DNA of 64,000 bases from assembly GCF_002042965.1 (NCBI RefSeq), contig NZ_MZNT01000021.1, positions 38,094-102,093 on the forward strand. The letters run 5' to 3'. Origin of the DNA: Paenibacillus sp. 32352 (GTDB taxonomy: Bacteria; Bacillota; Bacilli; Paenibacillales; NBRC-103111). The position numbers and the translations under genes are program-made. Below, one piece after another: positions 34,862 to 45,100 of the stretch (position 1 is the stretch's first letter; each line of letters starts with the position of its first letter). Below the pieces are notes generated by a model. It saw only the letters and a list, made by a program, of their open reading frames with translations. It was not told the origin of the DNA and searched no databases.

Positions 34862-37534
34862 CTAGACGGAATCCGGGAAAAGATATTCATGCAATCGATT
34901 CTTTCGTGCATGCCCCAACAGCTTTTCGAGCGCTTTTTTTTCGATTTGTCTTACCCACTCTCTGGTGCAACTCAACTGAATGGAGATCTCTTCCAAAGTT
35001 TGTTCCGGCTGATTGTTCAAACCGAAACGTTTTTCAACGACATATCTTTCCTTTACGTTCAATAACATAAGAATTCTGCCGAGTCTTGCTTTCAAATCCT
35101 TGCGAAAAACACTACACTCGACAGTTGTGGGAGCCCAAAACAATTCGCAATCTTCTTCATCTATATCACAGATAGTTTCAAGCTGTTCCAGCAATTGGTC
35201 GTCGGTTAAATCCGGATCGGAGTGGTATGATTTTAGCGTCTGCTCGTCCAACCATTCCAAATGAAGCCAAGACGGCTCGTATTCGTCGGCCCTACTTTCG
35301 GATAAAAATGCCCAATATTGTTCGAAAGAAATGTAATCGACATTTTTCCATCTTGCAAATATCTTCATTTGCTGGCTTTTACGGTCCTTTTTCGGAAAAT
35401 CGCTCGCAGTGCCGGCCTGTTGCAGTTCCTTGTGTTCTTCTTCCTCGAATCCCCTGATTTGTTCCCAGAGATGGATCGGAAATCGTACCAATGTCCTGCC
35501 GTCCAGATGCTTTCTGAGCATCCGGCTGAGGATGTGCGTCTTTGCGTAATGGCCGAATGGGACTCCTTCTTCAACGGAATAAAGCTTCAATGCCCTTTCC
35601 AGTCCCTGATAACCCTCCTGAACCAAATCCATTCTTTCCACACTGTATGTTCCTCGGTTTGCAGCCATTTTGCAAATCAGTTTGGAGTAAGCTTTCACCA
35701 ATATTTCTGCCAATTCGCGCTCGGACAAAGCCATTGCCTTAGCCTTCTCGTACCGGAGGCTCTTTTGCATGAAAGCCCATTTGCTGAACGTTTCCCAATG
35801 GTCGGTCATGCGAGCGGGCTGCCTGTTTTCCTTTCTCCGTTTGATGGCATTCGTCGTTTCCGTTGCCTTCAAATCGGTCCCGATTGTCCCTTCTTCCGCT
35901 TCGATGTCTTTTTGGTTTCCGGTTTCGTCAACAAAATAACGGGACAGTTTCGAACTGTCCAGATACCAATAACCTTTTCTGTTTGGTACCGGGACAAAAC
36001 AGGGATTCCGGGACAAAAGTTGAGAAATTGTATTTCGGTTGGCCGAACGAATGGCATTCACTTCTTCAAACAGCCTGACCCAATGCATTCCCGAAGGATG
36101 GCTTGCAAGCACTTCACACATCAATACAAAAAATGATTTATTAACAGTTCTGCTCTCTTCCACGAGCAATCCGATATCCAGATATCTGGCTTGTTCTGAA
36201 GCAAAGACACTGTTGATCCCGCCGATCACCACTTCAATCGTACGGGAATCGGAATGCATATGCATGTTCAATTCCCGCCCGGCTTCGAGCTCATGATCGA
36301 AGTAAAAATCCATGACTCCGCCACCGTAAAAAAAGCATCCCGCTTTTTCCCGTTTCCACGACCACATGTATTCAATACGGTTGCACACAATACGCAACCT
36401 GCCATTCTCCCCCGTGAAAAAATCATCCCAATCGCAAGGGATCCGAAGGTATCCCTTGACTCTCTCATAATAGCTCAAACATCGCATTACTCTCCGCGGT
36501 TTGGAAGGAGTCCTTCCAGTCCCCGCCGTCTGCTTTGTGTAAGAAGAGACATTACTGCAATAATCGGTCTCCGCTGTTCCGTCTTCCGAAGGAACGATAT
36601 TCACGACCGGGCTGCTTTTATACACGGCATACTTCCAAGACTGCGGCGTCATCAATTCCGGAATATCCTTCTCGTTCCCAACAAAACGCCAAGCACCATT
36701 TTCCTCTTGACGGTACCCCTCCATGGTTTCCAAAAACTCGTCTATTGCTTTGCAATAAACTGCGAACATGTTGTGATAAGCCTTTGCTCCCAAAATATTC
36801 GTCGCGATGTCTCTGGCGTCAGCATGGTCGACACGATTCAAATACTTGCAAATCAAGAGGCTTGACCGCGCAACCTCTTCCTTGATTTCGGTCGGTACTT
36901 CTGTTTCCGGTCCTTCCGACCTTTCTTCAAGTAAATCGATCAGTACATGCTCTCCGGCCATCCGAAATCTGGGATCGATTTCGGGAGCAAATATCGTTTT
37001 ATCCCACCGGAGGTTGTAATCGTTCAACAGCAGGTCGGGGATTTCGGCTAGCAACAGTGCAGACAACTTGTTGCGCTGCATGTAATCATGAACCAAATCG
37101 TTCGCCAGTTCCCATTCCGACAGCATCCAATAATCTTCACCGTTGAATTGGACACTCGAAAATCTGATATCGGAAACCAACTGCCCGAACAGTTCCCCCG
37201 TGTCCTTCCACTTTATTCTTTTTGACAGATGTGTCACTGTAAAAAGCCGATACTGGTTTACCATGTACCGATAAATATCATCGAGACCGGATTGTTCCCG
37301 ATGTTTGATAGTCCACAAGCCGGTAGCAGTATCTTCCTCAAAGTGAGACAACTTTGCTTGGAGAGCCAGATTGGTCAAATGTTCGGCATCCTCGAATGTG
37401 ATGCGATTCCAGTGATTGGCCAAATATCGTACGATCTCGTATTGAGACAAGGATTTGGTCGGGCTCTGGTGTAATGCCCGCTTGATCATGCTGATATTGC
37501 TGAATACGGGTCCCGATTTCAGATGGACTGTCAT
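34862..37534 (-). CDS. Very large sigma-70-like protein with N-terminal winged-HTH domains
   Basis: The C-terminal quarter looks like sigma-70. Residues near 635-680 contain DLVQEGYQGLERALKLYS and FGHYAKTHILSRMLRK, matching region 2 (the -10 and core-binding helices). Residues near 830-875 contain RYVVEKRFGL and REWVRQIEKKALEKL, matching the region 4 HTH. The first 600 residues are not sigma. They carry winged-helix repeats resembling HARE-HTH (about residues 10-70 and 455-530), which elsewhere link RNA polymerase delta to restriction enzymes. At 890 residues it is two to three times a normal sigma factor. It lies within the operon between the RelE-UvrD fusion (13-22 bp) and Vsr. ATG 37534 is preferred. 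Function unknown. Confidence 0.7.
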   Translation of the reverse strand: MTVHLKSGPVFSNISMIKRALHQSPTKSLSQYEIVRYLANHWNRITFEDAEHLTNLALQAKLSHFEEDTATGLWTIKHREQSGLDDIYRYMVNQYRLFTVTHLSKRIKWKDTGELFGQLVSDIRFSSVQFNGEDYWMLSEWELANDLVHDYMQRNKLSALLLAEIPDLLLNDYNLRWDKTIFAPEIDPRFRMAGEHVLIDLLEERSEGPETEVPTEIKEEVARSSLLICKYLNRVDHADARDIATNILGAKAYHNMFAVYCKAIDEFLETMEGYRQEENGAWRFVGNEKDIPELMTPQSWKYAVYKSSPVVNIVPSEDGTAETDYCSNVSSYTKQTAGTGRTPSKPRRVMRCLSYYERVKGYLRIPCDWDDFFTGENGRLRIVCNRIEYMWSWKREKAGCFFYGGGVMDFYFDHELEAGRELNMHMHSDSRTIEVVIGGINSVFASEQARYLDIGLLVEESRTVNKSFFVLMCEVLASHPSGMHWVRLFEEVNAIRSANRNTISQLLSRNPCFVPVPNRKGYWYLDSSKLSRYFVDETGNQKDIEAEEGTIGTDLKATETTNAIKRRKENRQPARMTDHWETFSKWAFMQKSLRYEKAKAMALSERELAEILVKAYSKLICKMAANRGTYSVERMDLVQEGYQGLERALKLYSVEEGVPFGHYAKTHILSRMLRKHLDGRTLVRFPIHLWEQIRGFEEEEHKELQQAGTASDFPKKDRKSQQMKIFARWKNVDYISFEQYWAFLSESRADEYEPSWLHLEWLDEQTLKSYHSDPDLTDDQLLEQLETICDIDEEDCELFWAPTTVECSVFRKDLKARLGRILMLLNVKERYVVEKRFGLNNQPEQTLEEISIQLSCTREWVRQIEKKALEKLLGHARKNRLHEYLFPDSV

Positions 37535-37556
37535 TTTAATCACCGCAACCGATGCT

Positions 37557-39611
37557 TTATTTTCCGGTGTACCAGTACTGTTCGTGCAACTCCCCGACCA
37601 GTGGAGATGGGGAATTCTCAGGGTACAGCACCATCAACCCTCTCATCGCTCTCGTCATGCCCACGTACAAAGTTCTGCGGGCAACTTTCATGATTTCCGC
37701 AATTTCTTCCGGATCCTCCGAATCAGGTAAGTACGGAAAAGCCTGTTTCTCCAATCCGGCAATACATACAATCGGAAACTCGAGCCCCTTGGAGGACGAG
37801 AGAGTCAACACTTTCACTTCGTCGCTTTGAAGATCCAGTTGATTTCCACTCATGAATTTGCAAGGAAAACCCGATCTGGTTACTCTCTCTGCTATGTCTA
37901 TTCCGATCTTCGAAGAAGGTACCAGAACGGCCGCGGAGGATGTCTTCAACCTCAAATGGCGGCTCATTTGCTTAATGAATTTCACAATAAGCGTAATTTG
38001 TTCTTCTTCGGTTTCGTGGGAGAGAAGCAACGGTTGCGGCCCACTTTGGCTTGAACGTAACATAAGGGATTCGGGATCCCCCTCTGTTGATAATTTCATG
38101 AAATGTGTCGCAGCTTCGGATATTTCACGCGTTGTTCTGTAGTTTCTTCGCAGAGTGATGGCTCTTCCACGAAACTGCAAACGATCATGAATTTCGTTCC
38201 ACGAGAACCCCCTGTAGTAGATGGACTGGGAAGCATCGGCCGTTAAGTAGATCCCTTTTTCCGTTTGAGAAAGCTCGGCTAGCAAGGCGAGACTTGCCGG
38301 TGTGAGATCTTGGGCTTCGTCTATAATCACTGCATCGTATTTCGTCTGATATATCCCGGTTTTTGTAAATTCGAGAGCTACGGTTCGCAACCCTGAGATT
38401 GAGCATACTCCTTGCGATTCCAACGATTCCGTGAAAACTTGATAACATTCCCAAATTTCCTTCCTGGCAGGCCCGGTCAGGGGTATTCCTCTTCCCCTTC
38501 GGTTGGCAGCAAGATACTCGTCCACGCTCTTCAGATTTTGGCCCTCGATTACCCATTCAAACTCATCCAGTAAATAATCGGTACGCAGTTTGTTGACAAT
38601 CGAGATTTTCCCTGCCGCTGTCAGCGAACGTAACAATATATCTCTTAGGACACTGCGATCGACAAGCTCTCTTTTTTTCCCGCCAGCAGCAGCTATGTCT
38701 CTTACAAGCTCATCCGCTGTTGCCACTCTCACTTGATGAATTCTGCCTTGCAGCAGTTGCTCCAAGAGTTGTTTCGAGAAACTGGCCAGAGCTTCAGAAA
38801 ATGTGGCAAACAAAATTTTTGCGTCAGGTTTCCCCTGTTTTGCAAAATGCTCCAGCAACGAACGAACACGATACAATGCAATCGTGGATTTGCCCGTCCC
38901 CGGCCCTCCTTTTATCAGAGCAGGTCCTTGTAATGCCCAATCGACCAGTCGTTCCTGATCCGAATCCAAGCGTAGCAAAAATCCGAATAAATCGCCTTCC
39001 TTATAGCGTACGAGATCGTTTGTATCGAAAACGACAAAATCCGGCTGCTGCAATATTTCTTGGACGGGACGGGGAAACAGGTTGTCTATGATTCTCTCTA
39101 CAAACTGATCCGGAACCGTCGACATCAGGAGATCATCTTCCGTCTTGCATGCTATCAACCGTTCATGAAACTCATCCGGTATCCTTAATTCGGTCAACCA
39201 GTCTTTCGTGATACACCGGGGCAATGGTTGTGGTGATGAAAGATGGTTTTTGGCGGTCCAATCATATTCGACACCGGCTGCCAATTCCTCGTCATCCGCA
39301 ATTTCTGCGTCAATTCCCAACTCAGATGGCTCTTCATAGGCAACACTTTTCTGATAAGCATTCTTGCGCGGCCGAATACTCAATAGACGTATCCAGTTTC
39401 CTCCGAAGGAGTAAAACAGTCGAAAATCACCTATTCTCAATCGATAAACATTATCCCATTTGTTCAGCTTCTTTTTGAGCCTACCATCGGGTATCGGGTT
39501 TTGGGCCAGAAAATTGATTTTCTCCCAAACCTGATCTCCCATTTGTGAAGGAAGCGCATGCAGTTCCCTCAAAAAAGACGGCTTGATATTGATGTCCCTG
39601 TTCAGATTCAT
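37557..39611 (-). CDS. RelE/ParE-like domain fused to a UvrD-type helicase
   Basis: Residues 1-95 resemble a RelE/ParE toxin: LRELHALPSQMGDQVWEKI, then KKLNKWDNVYRLRIGDFRLFY (key fold elements KL-x2-W, YRLR-x-GD-x-R-x-x-Y). The rest is a superfamily 1 helicase with Walker A GGPGTGKST (near 237), motif II IIDEAQDLTPA (near 432), QSIYYRGFSW, NYRTT, SSKGLEFPIV and YVGMTRA near 650. The ATG overlaps the stop of drmC by four bases (ATGA). In RelE the fold cuts mRNA on ribosomes, while here the fused domain may instead bind the helicase or DNA. It is not a DISARM component I can name. Confidence 0.75.
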   Translation of the reverse strand: MNLNRDINIKPSFLRELHALPSQMGDQVWEKINFLAQNPIPDGRLKKKLNKWDNVYRLRIGDFRLFYSFGGNWIRLLSIRPRKNAYQKSVAYEEPSELGIDAEIADDEELAAGVEYDWTAKNHLSSPQPLPRCITKDWLTELRIPDEFHERLIACKTEDDLLMSTVPDQFVERIIDNLFPRPVQEILQQPDFVVFDTNDLVRYKEGDLFGFLLRLDSDQERLVDWALQGPALIKGGPGTGKSTIALYRVRSLLEHFAKQGKPDAKILFATFSEALASFSKQLLEQLLQGRIHQVRVATADELVRDIAAAGGKKRELVDRSVLRDILLRSLTAAGKISIVNKLRTDYLLDEFEWVIEGQNLKSVDEYLAANRRGRGIPLTGPARKEIWECYQVFTESLESQGVCSISGLRTVALEFTKTGIYQTKYDAVIIDEAQDLTPASLALLAELSQTEKGIYLTADASQSIYYRGFSWNEIHDRLQFRGRAITLRRNYRTTREISEAATHFMKLSTEGDPESLMLRSSQSGPQPLLLSHETEEEQITLIVKFIKQMSRHLRLKTSSAAVLVPSSKIGIDIAERVTRSGFPCKFMSGNQLDLQSDEVKVLTLSSSKGLEFPIVCIAGLEKQAFPYLPDSEDPEEIAEIMKVARRTLYVGMTRAMRGLMVLYPENSPSPLVGELHEQYWYTGK

Positions 39612-40402
39612 TCACAATCGCCCCCTTCAATCCGCTGTAGAATACCTGCTCGTTCGAGGGAGTTGAAATGATCGGCCATTCGATTTGCAATGCTTCCTTT
39701 GACCCGAATCCCCACTTCGATATTCGTACTCAATCCATGATGGGTCAAATTTGCGGATGTCACCAACAGATCTCTGCGATCCGCAAGAAGCAATTTTGCA
39801 TGAAGACTGGCCATGGCATCTTCCGGATGGCCAGTCCATTTGAGCAGTATCGGCAGGCCGACATTCGATGGCCATATCTTTTTCAAAATCCGCTGATTCT
39901 TCCCGTCATCGTGCAAAGCAATTTTCAGATCGCATCCGCGTTTCTTTGCCGCAACAAGTTGCTCAAGCACCGCCGCGGGGAACGCTGTGGACGAAGTCAG
40001 GCTGTATCCCACGAGCAAAATACTTTTATGGGCTGAATACATCATTTCCAGCATGACTGAAAACGTATCCCTGACTTGACTTGATGAGGGCGGGTGGGGC
40101 CCAGTCCAAACCAATTCGATATCCGGAGTATGCCGAATTACTCGCTGTTTGGTTTTCAGCGCTGTACGAAGCCCGAACGCCACGCTTTCATTTGTCGCTG
40201 AACTTGACTGCCATGATTGTACCAAGTTGGCAAGTGACGGTGTCGGAATATGTTCACTTCCCATCATTTTGGTCCACTCGTAAACACTAGTGTTCAGATT
40301 CACCACGCCGGTCTCAAGCAGTTCAATCATCTTCAGGATCGTATTTTCCCGACATTCCTCTGTAATTTTTCCAAGAACAGTTGCCAATTGATCCATCTTC
40401 AT
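39608..40402 (-). CDS. drmC: DrmC-like phospholipase D domain protein
   Basis: This 264-residue protein has one clear HKD motif, HAKLLLADRRDLLVTSAN (near residue 200-217), followed by an N-T-x-V-G segment, as in phospholipase D-fold nucleases. DrmC of DISARM is a small PLD-domain protein next to DrmB, and the position here is identical: it overlaps drmB by four bases upstream and the RelE-UvrD gene by four downstream. Only one HKD is plain, so it may work as a dimer. In other DISARM systems DrmC is dispensable for some phages. Confidence 0.8.
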   Translation of the reverse strand: MKMDQLATVLGKITEECRENTILKMIELLETGVVNLNTSVYEWTKMMGSEHIPTPSLANLVQSWQSSSATNESVAFGLRTALKTKQRVIRHTPDIELVWTGPHPPSSSQVRDTFSVMLEMMYSAHKSILLVGYSLTSSTAFPAAVLEQLVAAKKRGCDLKIALHDDGKNQRILKKIWPSNVGLPILLKWTGHPEDAMASLHAKLLLADRRDLLVTSANLTHHGLSTNIEVGIRVKGSIANRMADHFNSLERAGILQRIEGGDCE

Positions 40403-42153
40403 TCAAAGTACGCCAGATCAGACTCGGATACGGTGGGAACCAAAAACGAACGATCCAGAAAACGATTGGATCTTTCGCAGGATGTTTCCGCGGCCAATTG
40501 GCATGCGTGGCATGCTGCGCCATTGAGATCACCAACTGCATCTGGTTTGTGCTCGGAACAAAGAGGATCTCCCGAGCAGAATCGTGCATCTTCCAGCGCA
40601 TGAAACAGAATCTCTTCGAACTTTTCGGTTTTCCCCAATTCAACAAGTCCTCCCAGACTCCCTTCGGAATCGGGAGTTGCTGTATAAATTAGAATCCCGG
40701 CCATCTTTTGTCCCTCTTCATTTCGGGAATAAATCCTTTCTCTCAACGATGTCGAAGAATACCCGGAACTGAGACACAATTGTCGCATTAATGCATGCGA
40801 CAGGGTATGAAGCAATACATAACGTGCACCAGGAAACCGAGGTTCGCCTTCAAGATTTCGATCCGTGCAATATTTGATGAATTCCTGTTTCATCGGAACG
40901 ATGGCAGTCTCGACTTTTTGTTCCCACTTGCTCAACTCATCCTCTTTCAAAGTGATGAAGATGCCTTCTCCGCGCGTAACAAGTCCCGGTCGCCATGAGA
41001 GTCTTTTTTCGCTCAAAGAAGCTTTGAAAGACTCCTTTACAGTTTCGTCTTCTTCACCCATCGAGGTCATGTCAGGCAATGGCTCAATTCTGCTAAAGCC
41101 GTCCAATACCCGAACTTCCGTCAATCTCCGCACCATGATCAAATTGGAAATTTTATCAGCAAATCGATCCGGTACCTGCTGCTCCTCCGTTTCGAATTCG
41201 AACTCGGAATGCTCGTCCGTACCGCGATGAAGGGCTTCCCACTCGGGGAACAGCAGATCCTGCTCCTCCCCGTCTCCCAAGTTGCGTTGATGCAAAATCG
41301 CTTTCCAAAGCTCTTCCAAATCGAAATCTTTGAATGATGGAAAAACATCGTCATCTATATACATCTTCAATTTTTCCTTCGTGTCCATTTTCCCCAGTCG
41401 TTCCATTTCTTCGGCAATAGCTTGATGAACGGGATTTGTATAGGGCGGTATGGATAAAGCGCTGGCCACTATTGGAAAATAGAGATTCGAAGCTCCCCTG
41501 AGCAGAGCTCTGGATTTTTCCGTACAGTCTTCCCTGCTGCCCCATGAGCCCATCCAATGCCTATGTCCCCTGCATGATGGCAGCCCGACTCCAGAAAAAG
41601 CATCTTCGAGCGTTCTCTTCTCCCCGCATTTTTTGCATTCCACTTCCACGTCTGCAATTGAACCTGTCACCCCTTTGTCATTAAGCGCCAGTTCCCCCTT
41701 GCAATCCAAATTCCCTTTTTTGGAATGGACATAAAAATTCCAAGGAAAATCTTCAATGTGTCCCTTTGAACAAGCAACAATGAAACGGGCGGGAAAAACC
41801 TTGGTATCTTCTTCACAATGACAGTATGCGATTTGGGTTTTGTCGTCTATATAAAAGTCACGGAAAGAAGCTAATTTCCTGCATTTGGGGCATACCAAGT
41901 ATGTCGGGAAACGAAATGCGGGCAAAGTCCCTATATTGTTTTCCGTATCCCACTCCAACGCCGGCGGTGAATATATCTTGTTTATTTTCAGTTTTCTTTG
42001 CAGTCGGGGTTCCTTGATTGTTTCGCAATACTTTGTGTTCCAGTGATCCAAACTGGCTATGATTACCGAAAAATCAGGCAGATCCATGATTGCTCCGGGC
42101 CCGAATGTCGAGATCAACTGGCTGTTCCTCACTTCGCCCACTTTTTCGCGCAT
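40399..42153 (-). CDS. drmB: DrmB-like DUF1998 protein
   Basis: The N-terminus RNSQLISTFGPGAIMDLPD (about residues 9-27) is typical of DrmB. Zinc-type Cys pairs CPKC (near 88) and CKKC (near 171) follow. The C-terminal DUF1998 segment with CSGDPLCSEH (near 537) and CHACQ-x6-C (near 555-565) closes the protein, at 584 residues. DrmB forms a complex with the DrmA helicase and helps it engage DNA. The ATG at 42153 has AAGGAG in front and is five bases past the drmA stop. The order drmA-drmB-drmC, tightly coupled, is the DISARM core. Confidence 0.87.
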   Translation of the reverse strand: MREKVGEVRNSQLISTFGPGAIMDLPDFSVIIASLDHWNTKYCETIKEPRLQRKLKINKIYSPPALEWDTENNIGTLPAFRFPTYLVCPKCRKLASFRDFYIDDKTQIAYCHCEEDTKVFPARFIVACSKGHIEDFPWNFYVHSKKGNLDCKGELALNDKGVTGSIADVEVECKKCGEKRTLEDAFSGVGLPSCRGHRHWMGSWGSREDCTEKSRALLRGASNLYFPIVASALSIPPYTNPVHQAIAEEMERLGKMDTKEKLKMYIDDDVFPSFKDFDLEELWKAILHQRNLGDGEEQDLLFPEWEALHRGTDEHSEFEFETEEQQVPDRFADKISNLIMVRRLTEVRVLDGFSRIEPLPDMTSMGEEDETVKESFKASLSEKRLSWRPGLVTRGEGIFITLKEDELSKWEQKVETAIVPMKQEFIKYCTDRNLEGEPRFPGARYVLLHTLSHALMRQLCLSSGYSSTSLRERIYSRNEEGQKMAGILIYTATPDSEGSLGGLVELGKTEKFEEILFHALEDARFCSGDPLCSEHKPDAVGDLNGAACHACQLAAETSCERSNRFLDRSFLVPTVSESDLAYFE

Positions 42154-42158
42154 TGCTT

Positions 42159-45100
42159 CTACTCCTTCAGATAGATTCCGATCGTTTTCTCCACATCCCT
42201 CATGGAGTTGGGGACGCCGAATTCGGCACCTTTCGGATTCTCGCCCAAAGGAAACATCAAATTCGGCTTTTTGGTCGCGTTGCTATAGACCAGCGATTTT
42301 TCCATCGTCTTCTTTTGCCACCGATCGATTCGATTTTGCAAATCATCGACTACTTCCTTGGTCTTGGCTGGCTCTATGCTGTCCACGCGTTGTTTGATTT
42401 GATCCTTGATGCGAGCAACCAAAGGATGGGAAGGCTTGAAATTCTGAGCTTCTTCCTTCTTGGCCAAACCGGGAATATTCAATCGGGCCATAGTAATAAA
42501 CGCCGCTGATAGCGCCCTGTCTCTTGCCCTGGACGAGAAAGGAGTGACGCTGATCGCTTCCACATACCGATACAAGGCATCGTGATAGGATTCGAAACGT
42601 TCATAATGGGATACATCTCTCGGTCGCGCCCAGTTATAAACCGTAAATACAAGACCCGGATGAGAGCGTCCGACCCGGCTGGTAGCCTGAATGTACTCGG
42701 CAGTTGTTTTCGGTTGCCCGGTAACCACCATCAGCCCCAATCTGCTGACATCAACCCCGACTGAAATCATGTTGCTCGCAAGGACCACATCCACAGGTGC
42801 AATTCTGTCATCCTTGGCATGAAAAGGCTGTTCCAACCTCTGCAGTATGGAAGGAATCTCGCTGGAGTCAACACGGCTTGTCAACTCGGGAACATTCTCC
42901 CTGATAATTCTCGCTTTGTAATCGTAAACTTGTCCCTTCGTTCGTCGAGCCAGCACTTTAATACGTGCTTTTACGTCGTCCTCGATCAGTCTGACTGCCC
43001 CTCCAAGTTCCCGGAGGCTGTTGAAGTAACCAACCAAAGTTCGATAAGGGTCCAGATCGTTCGGATCCACCCCCATGGCTTCTGTAGCGGCCAGTAGTGC
43101 TGCATAAACACGAACCAAGGCGGTTTTGATGCTTCGTCCGGGCGCAAAAATACCAACATACGATCTTCCAGGAACAGATTCCAGAGGTTGTTCCTCGGAA
43201 AAGAACGAATTGCCGGCTACCAGCCCGGGGCTTGGAAAGATGGCCAATCTCCTGGCGAACAGAGACAAAATTTGTTCTTTTGCCCTTCGAATCGTTGCCG
43301 TGGATGCAACAACTTTCGGACCGATTCGTTTGCCTTTGATTTCCCTGCCTGCCAAGTAATCGATAGCCGTTTCGTACAATCCGACCATGGTGCCCAGTGG
43401 TCCGGAGATCAAATGAAGTTCATCTTGAATGATCAGATCGGGAGGAAGCAACGGTCTGTTGTCCATAATTTGTCCTGAAGAGGCATTGGACTGAAAAACC
43501 TCCCTCATCCATACCGCCGTCTTGTCATCCATTCCATCACTGACAAATCCCCAGTGCTGGGCCTGTCCTTTCACAATTCCCATCAGTGACTGCGTATTTC
43601 CGACCCACGGCATCCTTGCAAACTTGTCGACTGTTCCGATGACAAGCGTCGGAAGAAGTCGATAAATCTCCTCGTCGGATACGACAGCCGGAATACCCTC
43701 CGGATTTTTTGAGCGATGGAATTCACATTGGTCACGCGAACAACCGATGATGACCCGGCGCATTTTTCGATAGGGCCAGTAGTTTTTTCTTGATAATTCC
43801 GCACCGCACCACGGACATGATACAAGTTGGACTGGTGTGGACGCCGATGGATTGTACGTTTTTGACTTGAGAACTTCCTCGCACGCATCAAAATCATTTG
43901 GAGTATTTTTAACCCCTACCCAAAGACCGATTCGAAAAGGTTCGTTACCCCATAAGTTCGGATGTTCCTTACGAATGATTTCGCATGCGCAAATGAGCGC
44001 AGCGGCACGTTGAAACTGTTGGATCGTTAGCAACCGCAAAGTATATCTCATCAATACGGCAACCCCGGCATCTCCCCTCAATCCGTCCTGTTCACCATTC
44101 AATCTCCTCAGTGCCATGACAAAGGCTGCAAGACCCAAATAAGCCTCTGTCTTTCCTCCACCTGTAGGAAACCAAATCAGATCGGCAATTTGGCGATCAT
44201 CATGAGTCGGTTCGACAACACCGGTAATGCATTGCAGAATAAAGCCAATTTGGAACGGCCTCCATTCCGTCTTAATTTTTGGGGGGCCACTGGACCAATC
44301 CTTGTTTTTGCCTGCAGTTTTTGCCCATTCGCTGTGCGTTCTCTGCAAAGCCATGGCACGATTGGCGAAACGGAAGGCTTCCACGATTTTTCCGTCTCTT
44401 CCGTCTGCGCGAATCATGTCCAAACCTTTCCGCATTCTGTTCAGGGATTCTCTGCACGAATCGATATGTTCTTTGGCCGTGATTTTCATTTCCCCGTCGA
44501 GCAATTCCATTTCATCTTCCCGCTCCCATATCCACTGGTCATATGCTTCAAGAAGCGGGCTCAAATAATCATTTACTTCTTCCCCGTCAACAGCATTGGC
44601 CAACTTCATCATGTCCAATGAACCTTCCCCGGCCCAATCCGGAGGAACAACTCTCGGTATTTCATGAACAGGCATGATTACCGTATTCAACTCACCTGCG
44701 GATTGTCGGTCCTCGGAGACATTATTCCATTTCACTGCAACTCCGTGTCCGACAGCGAAGACTGTCTGATTGCGATAAAGCAATTCATCCGCCGTAACAT
44801 CGGGGTATTTCGTTTTTTGCTTGATTGTCATTTTTCGAATGGAAAAAGGCCGCGTCCCCTCCCCACCGGATACCGTTATCTCGGGTTGGAATAGACAAAT
44901 CGCATCCTTCGGCCCTTTTTCCGGTTTCGGTTTTCTGTTAACAAGAAATAGACTGACCGTGTGTCTTCCGAAACCGTCATTCAGCGGTCGCGATATCCAT
45001 TCTACGAAGACTTCGGGATCATCGGTCGGCTTTGCTTTTCTCTTGCCGTCGGCAGGAAAAATATCGATTTGACAGTTGAACTGAACTGGGCTTCTGTGCC

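Noticed and set aside
35318..36136. 272-codon plus-strand frame opposite the sigma-like gene
   Set aside because: It lies entirely opposite a gene with recognisable domains and shows no motif or ribosome site of its own.
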